Shown piece after piece: positions 12,201 to 30,564 of a stretch of DNA of 64,000 nt. Source of the stretch: Morella rubra (Eukaryota > Streptophyta > Magnoliopsida > Fagales > Myricaceae); NCBI GenBank assembly GCA_003952965.2, contig CM025854.1, positions 1,643,122-1,707,121 on the forward strand, read 5' to 3'. The notes under the pieces were generated by a model. That model searched no databases and was not told the origin of the DNA. It worked only from the letters and a program-made list of their open reading frames with translations. A program made the translations under genes and the position numbers. The stretch's first letter is position 1. Every line of letters starts with the position of its first letter.

Positions 12201-13900
12201 AAACTCATCCGATCAATATCCATCTTCTGCAACTCTTCAGAGTAGAATGTGCCAAGTGGAGTCGTCCTGCTATATCTGGTCAATCTCTATCTTCGCTTTG
12301 TCGAAGTGGCCTTTTCATGCATACTTCTTCGTTCTATTCTTGAAATTCTCTCTTGATACCTCGTTCTCTCTTATACACATGTTACCACAACTTTTGCGGA
12401 CACCAATATATAGAATGCTCGTCAAGAGGATACATTGAAGTGGTTCCACCCCACAGCTGATATTATGTAAGCGCGTTATACTTCCAAGATAGACCTATAG
12501 CTTAGGAAATGACAGCTAAGGATGAACAGGAGACAAACAACCACGTTACTTCTATATCACAAAGCTTAAGACTCTCTCGCGTGTATTCCGCTCTTCGCAC
12601 CTTACTGAGAGAGCAGGACAAAACTCCAACACCAAGAGAACGCGACAAGAAGTGCTCACTTGCATCCAGGAGAGAACGATACATCATACCATGTGTGCTG
12701 CCTTAATACAAAATACATATCTGCATCCCCAGTGTCAGATTATGCATCGTTTGTTTGTGTGTATAGTATCGGATGCGCCTTCTGAGAGAGGAACTCAAAT
12801 CTAAAATATACGCAGCCTCTGCCTGGTTGTCTTGATATAAGATTCTTCCGTAATTGCATCTCGCTTATGCTCCCTCCCTCCTGCCCATCCGAGACTCCCT
12901 CCAAGTCCCATAGAACCTCCGCCTAGTGGACCTGCGAGGTGTCTCTCGGTACTTGTCAAATCTTGTGCGCCTCTGATGGTCAGAGGCCTCCTGAACAGAT
13001 GGGCGATACGCGACGCACCGCTAAGACTTTCTATAGCAGGCAATGATTATCGTTTCAATCGCTTTATCGTTTCAGATCATTACATGAAGAACACACTCTA
13101 TTATATCCTTTTAACTCTAAGTTAAAGTATGTATTTTATTGAATCCTTCTTGACTCATGACCAATATAACGCTGAAGAGAAAAATAAAGAGCTGAGACAT
13201 AAATTAGTCTTGCACTTTGAGTACCTAACCGTTCCACTCTTTACTCAACGCCAAGGTTAGTGGAGACAATGTTAACTCAATACTATTAAGAATTCTGAAA
13301 TCATGCATGGTATTTGTTTTGCGACCCCTAAAATAGTAATAGAAAAGTACCCCAGAAAATTAACACTCGCTGGAGTCTAGTTCAGCAATCAGATCACCCC
13401 TTTAAATTCGCCGCCGTCGGCTGCCTCAAGCCATAAGTCAGATTACGATTCGATGTAAGGTAGCAAGCAACGAAATAATAGAGAGAGGGGCCAAAGCTAC
13501 ATTCTCTGTAGTAGAGGCTCTGAGGTATCATCTAGATGTCGAATCCTACCACTGTTATCTAAGCAACATCGTGCACAAAGATTTGTTTTTACATTTAGAT
13601 TTCACTTCACAAAAAGAATGAATAAACTAATTCTCATGCACAACTTTTCCTCCCTATACAGCTCAAATGCAGAGTCTCCTTACGAAGGTGTTGTATTGGA
13701 GAATCATACGAAGCCGTATTCTTGCTTATTAGCTAGGCAAAATTTTCGAACGTAATTATCTCCAGCTTGCTGAAAAATCATACACCCATCGACCATATTC
13801 ATGTTATACGTTAAAAGTTGGTAACTTGTAAAAAAATTAGAGTTTCAAGTCGCTTTGCAGTAAAATAAAACAATAACAAAATGTGAAAAACCTCTTTTCC
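9206..13900. other. 4.7-kb tract of unusual composition without recognisable genes
   Basis: By eye the stretch is unlike its neighbours. It lacks long homopolymers and long AT runs, and is rich in CTCTC/GAGAG, CGC and mixed short words. It includes a low-complexity CAAAAA/CAAAGA run near 11110-11160. ORFs are short and match no family I know. The missing 5' exons of the RZPF34-like gene should be here or just upstream. It is either foreign or rearranged DNA, or poorly polished assembly; I favour the latter. Confidence 0.45.
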
Positions 13901-16734
13901 TGGTGTCATGAATCACCCCAATATATCAGACCCCAGAGAGACAATGGACACAAAAGCATAAAAAACTAACCTTTACCCTATTGCCACAGAAATTAGGGGA
14001 ACTATACCGAAAGAAAACTGCGGCTTTATCAGTACCAGAAATTTCAGCGTACCTGCTACTCTTCCTGTTCGGCCGATTACGTGGATCCGATGGACGAAAT
14101 GGATAGACCCGGAGCTCCTGGAAATTGTGAAAACACAGAATTACTTGAGTGCACCCACATAACAACCGTTGTCGTGTTCTTTTTGTACCCATATACATTG
14201 GTTTCCCTCTGTTTTTTCGTCTTTTTTCTTTTCTTTTCTTTTTTTCAGTTGTGCACTGGCAATTTTAATGGCGGTAGATTAGTTCCTTTATACCCGCCCA
14301 TAATGCCGGCTTTTTTGGGTTACTTAAGCCTGATCCAGGCCCATGTGATTTTTTTTTGGGAAAAAAACGTTGGTCTAATATGTTTACTTGTCAACAAAGA
14401 AACGAATTATATTACAATCAAAAGTTTTTGGCTTTTTGAGTCTTTTTTTGTTCCCTACTTTGTTCGAAATTGATTGTTGGAGTGTGATGTAGTAGTTAGG
14501 AAACTAGTCAGAAACATCATTTTCAAGTTTAAGGATGTGATTCCGAATCATTACAAGCCACATTTCACTTATTATCGATATTCGAAAAAAAAATATGGAT
14601 AATTCATTTCTAAACAGAAAAGTCTGTTTCATTTTTATAAGTAGTGTGATGGATTATATTTTATGTATGGGGTTATTGATAAAAAAAATTTGTCTTTACC
14701 TCCTTTTTTTTTTTGTTTTTTTGTTTTTAATAAATACATATTGCACCTTTCAATTATGTGAATTTTTGTACTTTATACTTAAATCTATTATTTTTGTTGC
14801 ACGCAGTTATACATCCATCAATTATTAATTTTATATACTTTACACACTCATTAAAGTTTTTCGTCTATTTGAACGGAAAATAATTTGTTGACTCAATAAA
14901 TGACAATTTTGTCAATAATGGCTAAAATTTTATCACAATTGGTATAAAAAGTTTAACGGATATTGTATATTGTCTAAAATCAATAGTTGGTAAGTGCAGT
15001 GAAACAAAAATAATAGATTTGGATAAAAATTATTAAGATACTATCGTTAGAAAATATAAAATGTATTTTTTTAATAATTTTTTTTATTTTTTTTGTCTAA
15101 TTCACTTCTTTTTTTCTTTGACTTGAATATTGTAAGGAATAATTGAATACAAATATGGCTTTTTTATTGTATTCACCTACCGGACTTCAAAAATATCATC
15201 TTCAATATTATATATGGAGTGCCGCTTTTCTACTCAGTACACGACATTTTCCTTCGATAAAAAATAATATCAACTTTGCTCCACAAAACGCATGGCAAAT
15301 TCAATTATTCACTTTCACACATTACATCATCAGTCCGATTATGATTATAACTTAATAAATTCACAACATATATATAAAGTGGATCAAAGACATGATCATT
15401 ATTTTTGTTTATAAATTTAACAAAAAATACAACGTATTAGACCTTTATATTTATACATGAAAAATATATTTATTTTTTAATTAATTATAAATGAAAGACA
15501 GCGGTGAGAGAGGAAGAGAGGAGAAGTTGCACTGTTTGAGATATTTGAGTTTCTATATTTTATCTTTTATATATATAGATATATCACGTGAAACATCTTT
15601 ATTTGTGTTTCTTGTTTGTCTTGCATTCGTATTAAAAATAAACAGTTCTTTACTTTCTAACTCCTCTTTATTCAAAAGCTACATGGAAGCTATTTGAAAT
15701 ATGCAAGTGTTTTTTTTTTCTTTTATCAACTTTTTAAAAGCTATTTTTTTTTCTTTGGCAAAGCTTTTTCAAAAGCTATTTCTGTAACAATTATCTTGAA
15801 CTTTTATAAGCCAGAGATAGCACGTTGTAGGAAAAATTAGTCTCTGTATTAAAAAAATAAATACAAAACGTGTCAAAGACACCCACGAATCCAACTTTTA
15901 TAACTTTTAATTGCTTTTACTCACTAAAATAAAATAATAAAAAATAAAGAAAACTTACATGCGTGAGTAATTTATATGGACTACGACTATCTACCATTTA
16001 GACACAGTAGGTAGATTTTATAAATTTATATTATCTGAAATTTTATATGAATAATATTATATTGTGTCTATTTTTTTCTAAATATTTCAGATATAGACTA
16101 AGATCCTCTGTAACTTAAACACAACAAGTTAATCTCATTAGTTCATATTGTCCAAAATTTTGTATGGACGACATTATATTTATTGTGTCTATCTTTCTTC
16201 AAATGCTTCGGATATAAACTAAGATTCTCTGTAATTTAGATACAACAAGTGAATCTCATGAGTTCATATTACTCGAAATTTTATATATACAATATTAAAT
16301 AGTGTAGAGATATACTTATGTCTATTTTTTTTCCAAATACTTCTGATGAGAAATTACTAGGATACTAATACAATTTACACAAATAAAGCAAATTAATCTC
16401 ATATCAAATCTCAATGACTAATGTTTCAACCTTTTTAATTATTTTAAAGATTAATATGTAATCTCAAAGATCGTGCTTTTACCCGGACCCACTGAGGTGG
16501 ATCCCACTCAATGTGGACCATTGCAATCAAGCAACGTGTCGTAACTCGCAATATCCTCGAATCTTTAAACCTTCGTTTTCGGAGAAGGATGATAGGAGAT
16601 AATATTACAGCCTTTGTAGTAAAAGGAAACAAAGATCCTGAGAAGGAAGATTGATGAGCTGGCATTATCGTGACCGTTAATTACAATAGGCAAGTTCGGG
16701 ACGTAATAGGAAATCTACAGGGAATCTGTACTAA
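13901..16734. other. AT-rich intergenic region upstream of the bZIP gene
   Basis: Ordinary AT-rich plant intergenic DNA with many T runs. Three loosely similar segments near 16060-16340 repeat a phrase on the pattern of CTAAGATTCTCTGTAA. ORFs are low-complexity, rich in F, L and I, and not convincing. Confidence 0.5.
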
Positions 16735-16742
16735 TATAAAAG
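16735..16742 (+). promoter_or_regulatory. Candidate TATA box of bZIP gene
   Basis: TATAAAAG lies 79-86 bp before the chosen ATG at 16821, followed by a short GC-richer leader. Position and sequence suit a plant core promoter. Confidence 0.6.
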
Positions 16743-16820
16743 GGCGCACCGAGACGTAGCGAGCGAATCATAGAACAAACGGACAAAAGATATAAAAAGC
16801 GTGTAAAAGTGGTGACAGCG

Positions 16821-19800
16821 ATGAAAACAGTGTTCTCGGTCGACGAAATTGCCGATCCCTTCTGGTCTTCATCGGGACTTTCGGCCACCACGGTCATGAA
16901 TCGGAGCGAGTCAGAGTGGGCCCTCCAGCGATTCATTGAGGAGCTCTCTAGCTCCTCCTCATCTTCCCTGGCTCTAGCCTCGGCTGCGGCTGCGGCTGCG
17001 GCGTCGGCCGCGGCTGGGACTCCGTCTTCTCCATCCAGGATTGCCGTTTCAACGGTCACTGCCGTGTCTTCCGTGACCTCTTCCTCTCCCGCTCCTAGAA
17101 AAGATGAAGCCGACGACGAGACCCTCGACAATCGTCATCATCCGCGGTCATTGGATAATTCGTTTCCGAAGGCTCCGGTGGATCCGGAAGAGTATCGCGC
17201 TCTTCTTCAAAGCAAGCTCAACATGGCTTGCGCCGTCGCTGCTCAACGGGTCTCTCTCTCTCTCTCTCTCTCTGTGTCTCCCTCCCTATATTTGTAACTC
17301 ACAAATATATGTATATATAGTTAACACCCTTTTAACTAAGTAAATTGTGTGTGGTTTTGGGAATTGTGGTTAAAGGGATCGATTGCAAAGCCTGAAGAAG
17401 CTGGTAATGTAGCGGAGAGTCAATTGCAGGGGTCAAAGCCGTCTCAATTTGGATCTCAAGCCAATGATGATAAAGGTTTTTGCTTAACGAATAATGGATT
17501 TTTTTTTTGTTGTGAAATTTTTGCTTTCGTTATTAACGTTAGATGGCTGAATTCGGTGGTAGTTCTAGTAATCTAAATTGCCACCTACCATAGTTATGTC
17601 AGAATCTCCCCCGCAAGGAAATTGTTACCTGTTGAGAAAATTTGTGTCTCAATCAATGGGTTAACCGATTGGGCATGTTTTATTGCAGTTTGTGTTATTT
17701 TAGCACGTTAAATTTGTAGATTTCATTCTAATTGCAAATTAGAACAGAATTTGTGTCACATTTGATCTCTAATTAATCTAGGTGCTGGTCATAATTCCGC
17801 TGTGGCACAAAGTGAGGCTGATGGGGGAACAACTGCTGCCCCAGCGTTACCTGCTTTGCAGAGGAAATTGGGAGTTCAAGTCATGCAAGCAACAAGTGGA
17901 TCATCCAGAGACGACTCTGATGATGATGATCTTGAGGGAGACATGGAAATCACCGACAATATGGATCCTACTGATGTAAAACGTGCTAGGAGGTAATCGC
18001 AAATTGTTTATTTTTGTTGCTTATTTCTTTCTTTGGTTTGTGTAGTTCTTAGAAGTTCTAGACACCTTTGTTTTTATCTTCATGGCTTTATGAGCTGTTG
18101 ACTTCCATTTCTGCCTTGTAGCTAATAGTCTATGAAGAAGAAACTTGTGTAGACGTGTTCCTACTCATTTAAGTTAAAGGATTATCCTTTATCTCAATTC
18201 ATTGAGGGTGGCTACTTTCCTTTTGATACCTTTATCCAAATAAAAATCAAAACTTAGCATGAAAAGTTCATGCCAGAGTAACATGAAATAAAATGCTGTG
18301 ATTGAAAAAATGAAGGAAAATGTGGAATCGACCCCTTTTGCATGCCACCTTTGTGCCTGGGTTGCTACTCATGCAAAAGGATTAAAAAAATAAGAATATT
18401 TTCAGTGCTAGCTGTACCCTTTTGGTACATTTGCTGAAGTTATGGAGAAGTCAATAGTGAGGTCACATTAGATCGTCTCAAAGTTTTGTTCATATGGGTT
18501 GTGATTCATTCTTAATTAGGCTCTTCTGGTTTGTAACTTATTATGCTTCCTTTGTCTAGGGGGTTGACCCCTTTTGTGTGCCACTGTTGTGCTTGGATTG
18601 CGTCCTGTTTGATGCTTTTTAATAGAATTCTACTCTTCATTAAAAAAGAACCTGGCGTTACTCCAATTGGCGTTTTGATTGTTGGTTCAGGATGCTTTCA
18701 AATCGAGAATCAGCTAGACGCTCTAGAAGAAGAAAACAAGCACATATGTCTGAACTTGAGACACAGGTTGTGTTTCATTTGTTTTGCTTAACACTAACAC
18801 CCATTCCTCATCTTTTGCCTTCCTCATTTTATGGTATGAGACACGGGTAATGCTTCATTTGTTTTGCTTAACAATAACACCCACTTCTCATCTTTTGCCG
18901 CCTTCATTTTATGGTACTTCAAGATTATGTGGTTTCATGTAGGTTGGTCAACTTAGGGCTGAGAACTCTACATTGCTAGAGCGTCTCACTGAAATGAATC
19001 AAAAGTATGAGCAATCAGGTGTTGACAACAGAATTTTAAAGGCTGATATCGAGGCTTTGAGAGCAAATGTAAGCAAGCAACTATTATATTCAAATTGTGC
19101 AACTATTTTGACACTTGCATATCACTTATGGCCAGTTGACAACTGCATTGAATTTCACTTCAAAATAAATATTAGGAGATTACATTGTTGTGTCACCATG
19201 AAATATGTTAATATTAGATCCGTTTCTAGTTGTTAAAATTCGAATTTATATATATTTTCTGTGGTATCAAGGAAAACAGCTATTAGACATCCCTACATAC
19301 TTTGAACCATATATTTTAGGGTCTTGGTATTGACTCTAGACATACAACGAGAAACATTCATTTTAAATCCCCACGTTTAATGTAATTAGGCTGTTCTGTT
19401 TTTTAAATTACGTTGACCAGGAGGGGCCAAATTGCAGAAATTGTCCTCAGTCATGCCTCAGGTTGGTTAAAAGAAAATTTTGCTTCAAAGATACTTTCCT
19501 ATTCTTTCCAGTAAGTTGATCCAGGTTTTATAGCCGTGCCGGATGGGCTGCAGTTCTATTCTAGGATTAATACAGTTTTCATTGTCCTATTTGCTGGAAG
19601 TATGTGGTTGGCAGATTGCCAAATTTGTTAGTTTTAAAGTAGGATCACACGATGGATATAGGTCTTTGTCGTGCTTGTTTATTCACTTGATGGATGCTTG
19701 TTGTGTCATTCTCGGGTAAATTCCATTCTCATAAAATGGATGCTAACATCTTGTCTTCTGATGTTTACTGTCATGTTAAGTCAAGGTTGCCTTGTTTGAT

Positions 19801-20689
19801 ACCTGGTATGCGTGCTACTAACCAAAAAGTGCTGCACGAGATGTCAAATATTGACATCGTGTGTCTCATGCCTGGAATTTCTGTCTTTAATATGTGCGAA
19901 ACAACCCCTCCACCATATGCTTCATGCACGGTGAAGGCCTCTTTCTTTCTCTATTTCTTGTTTCTTTATGGCCAAGGTGGTTGTAACATATTTAAGTACT
20001 CTGTCATATGGAGACGAAATAGTGGAATGTGGAAACCCACTCTAGGATAAGTATTCTCACCATTTTTACCCTCCTCTTCTGACTTTTTTTAAGGAAGGTT
20101 AATATTTTCAGAGATGTTACTAGGTATTAGTTATTTTAAAATGGGACTGAAATCGGAAGGAATGGGAGACCGATGGTTGGTGTCATCACTATTTGCATTA
20201 ATTTTGTAGTCACATAATAAAAATTATAGTTGACATGTCATTTTGAAATTTTCCCAGGTGAAGATGGCTGAAGAAACAGTTAAGCGACTGACAAATCTCC
20301 CTCAGATGAACCTGGCAATGGCCAATGCTCCTGGCGTGGGAATGCCATTTGTATGCAGCTCGATGAATGCATCTACAAATGCTCCCTTACCAATTTTGCC
20401 AAACCCCAACCAGTTCTTTCACCAGCCAGCTCCAACTGGTGCCAATGCCATTCCCCATCACCAGAGACTGGACAGCATATTCCCCAGCAACCCTCAAATT
20501 CCTCTTACTGGAAACACGCAAAGAGATACCGCGGGGAACAGAGTAGCTGATGTGTCCTCAATGCAGCAGAGAGCTAGTGTGCCACAAGTGCAAAAGCAGA
20601 TTCCCCCAGATGTTAGTTCGCATGGGGCAATACCCGGTTGGGACCCCGTACTTTCTCATACAGTTGCAAAAGATAACAAGCATAATTGA
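16821..20689 (+). CDS. Group C bZIP transcription factor (BZO2H type; bZIP9/10/25/63-like)
   Basis: DNA-binding regulator of seed-storage and energy-stress genes; group C members heterodimerise with group S1 bZIPs and bind ACGT elements in the nucleus. Six exons join in frame: 16821-17249, 17376-17475, 17782-17992, 18691-18766, 18943-19068 and 20258-20689, predicting 457 residues. The start at 16821 gives [15 protein letters not shown], the group C N-terminal signature; [11 protein letters not shown] is the second conserved block. Exon 1 also encodes a run of A and S residues. Exon 3 carries [18 protein letters not shown] before the basic region. Exons 3-4 give [18 protein letters not shown], with the N-x7-R spacing of bZIPs, and exons 4-6 the leucine zipper ([19 protein letters not shown] and on). 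The C-terminus is rich in P, N and Q. No break is seen. Confidence 0.95.
17250..17273. repeat. (TC)n microsatellite at a 5' splice site
   Basis: The repeat begins within the donor of bZIP intron 1 (CGG followed by GTCTCTCTC). Length variation could affect donor context. Confidence 0.85.
18758..18915. repeat. 80-bp tandem duplication including an exon end
   Basis: Two copies, 18758-18837 and 18838-18915, differ at a few positions. The first contains the last nine bases of bZIP exon 4 and its donor; the second carries a decayed copy of that exon end followed by GGTAATG, still a possible 5' splice site. Confidence 0.8.
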
Positions 20690-21490
20690 AAATATTGCGT
20701 CAGTTGCTACTTCCCTCCTCAGATTGAGGGTGGGAGCGTTACCTGCAGAGTAGCTATTGTGATATTATTTAAGCTACATCTCTATAATCATTACTAAGAT
20801 TAAGTTTAATAAATAATAAATGTTTTTTTTTCTTTTTTCGATTTGTGTCTCCTCAGATGAGAACTAGCATAGTTTTGCCCCATCTATCAACGAGGGGCAG
20901 GGAAGATAAGAGAGATTGAAAATGAGAACATAAATGAAGAATTAATGAGACAGCAGATAAGTAGAAGATTTTCTGTTATTTGGTCGTTCAGTATTTGAAC
21001 TTGCTAGTGTGCTACTTGGCCATTGAAGCAACTGTGATATCTCTATACTCCACGGCCAATATCTGATGATGATTACAAGAACAACCGGAGTCACATCCTG
21101 TCATCTTAATATTGTGTACCTTTGTCTCCGGGGAGTCCATTGGGAAGATGTACAATTTTACAGCAAACCTCCGGAAAGCAAAGGCTGTGCAGCGCCATTC
21201 CAAACCCCAGCCTAATGGTGCTTAAAATTTACTGATTTCCAGGGCAAGTACACGTTGTCGATGACACTTGCAATCTATTTGAGGCTTGTCGACTCTCACG
21301 CCTAAACCATTTGAGTTGACAAATTTCAAAGTGCAACCTGTTAATGGATGTTCAATCTAGTCATCCTGTTCCTTTGACTCGTACAACAAGTACAAATCTT
21401 CAAATCTTCTATGTAAACCTCGCAGAATCAGACAATATCAGCCAGACCGATGCCATGAACCGCATTCAGACGTGTACCACACTTGTTCAA
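20690..21490. other. Convergent 3' intergenic region, bZIP/GCN5
   Basis: An AATAAATAATAAA tract at about 20806-20818 is a likely polyadenylation signal for the bZIP transcript. Nothing coding is recognised. Confidence 0.5.
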
Positions 21491-28960
<7,470 letters not shown>

Positions 28961-28997
28961 TCTCGCTTACTCGTATGGATTGCAGGCGTCCTTGAGG

Positions 28998-29254
28998 TAG
29001 AGTTTTGCGGGTAAAATGCTAGGGTCTCAATCCGCAGAGTGGAGGTGGAGCGACGATGAGGACGAGGGTGAGAGGCAGCGACCCCGGAACCTCTACGACG
29101 TCGTGTGCTACAGAGTAAGAAGTGACGCCGTTTAAAGAAAGTCTGGCCTAGTACCTCTTTTCTGGTGAAGCGATTCTTCGGATCTTGACGCCGTTTAAAG
29201 AAACGCTAGAGTTATGCGGTTAAAATGCCAGGGTCTCAATCCGCAGAGTGGAGT
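28998..29254. repeat. Interleaved direct repeats in the GCN5 upstream region
   Basis: A block containing GGGTCTCAATCCGCAGAG is present at 28998-29045 and again at 29207-29254. A second phrase, GACGCCGTTTAAAGAAA, occurs at 29124-29140 and 29187-29203. The spacing suggests a partial duplication of the promoter or 5' UTR just upstream of the ATG at 28960. Confidence 0.8.
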
Positions 29255-30564
29255 TGTAAATCACGGAAAAATTATATAAAATCCAAATATCCATCTAAGA
29301 TAATTTTAAAAAATAAATAAAATTTGAGAAATAAATAAATTACTAAAAGAAAGTTTCAATAGTTTTATTTAATAGTTAATTTGGACGGAAAGTTGATTTT
29401 CAAAAATTAGGACCTAAATCACCCTAGTTTCCTTTTCCGAACAAATCATAGAATAAACGTGCAGATAAACAATCAATATCTCTTTTATTTTTTTTTCCAA
29501 CATGTTTGTCAAGCAACCACGTTATCCTACTCCGATCAAAAACTTCTATAATTTTCTACCTAAATTACTGTAATTTAAAAAATATAGACACAAATAAATA
29601 TACTATATAATATTATATATATTCATATATAAAATTCTAAATAATAAAATCTTATTATAATCTATACTTCTGTCTATTTTCTTCAAATAATCTATAATTT
29701 TAATAAAAAATTACAAAAGATATTTGAGGCTTTCCATCGTACCTAAAGAGTTATCTGATTTAAAAGTTCCCTCTCCCACGCAGAGCACAACTGCGACAAA
29801 AGCAATGCAAGTTCTTCCATCAGTTTCTACTTTTCCTCTCTCTAGGCAATTTTTTTTTCCTGAGCAGATTAGCAGCCGGCAGGACCAACATCTCCCAAAA
29901 GGGAGAGGTGCCGATGGAGATAGATCCCACTGGCCTCTCACACTGACAAGTCACTGTGACAAACAGTGAAGCTTATGGCAAAGTCCGAATTGACGCCACC
30001 AATATAGACAGCAGAAACGATTCAGTAGAACGTGTGTATGTATATATCATGGTGTTTGTCCAACACGAGCAATGATAATAAAAAAAAAAATGGAATGAAT
30101 AGATACAGAATTTATCTGTTTTTTCTAGTCATCTTTTCCAAAACAATAACGAACCTAAATTATGTCGACTAGACCATGATGCTGCTAGACTCCATCCAAA
30201 GCAAGCCAGTCATTCAAAATAAGATTTTTCTTTTTCCTTTGTCCCCCTTTTTCTCCTGTCTTCTTCCCCTTGAAAGGGTATTACACTCTAATTCACTGGC
30301 AATAGAAACAACTGTGGAATAATAGACTTTTGAGATGCTCAATAAGATTACAGCAATACCAACAACCATTTGGAGATGCCACAGTTGCAGACGCTTACCA
30401 CAGCAGCCAACAATCTCGCACATCTAAACAGTTTTTGCAGTATACCTATTTCGAGGACCATCGAATGAACTGGCGAGCTTCATACAACAAAAAGGGAAAG
30501 CTCGCCCAGAGGATGATCAAACTGGAGCATACCAAAGGCTCAAACCATGTAGTTGCTATACTTT
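29255..30564. other. Intergenic region upstream of GCN5, downstream of the GBP gene
   Basis: AT-rich sequence containing the GCN5 promoter side and the 3' end of the GBP gene. No supported coding region; the short ORFs at 29.7-30.6 kb match nothing known. Confidence 0.5.

Noticed and set aside
14050-14200. Possible first exon of the RZPF34-like gene on the minus strand (GCT-rich, GCTCCGG phrase)
   Set aside because: The resemblance to the HYRRRCKIRAPCC region needs too many gaps to be credible.
14081-14473. 130-residue plus-strand ORF
   Set aside because: Mostly F/L/V from T-rich DNA, no family similarity and no conserved start context.
16715-17131. 138-residue minus-strand ORF with an A-rich run
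   Set aside because: Mirror of the Ala/Ser-coding repeats of bZIP exon 1.
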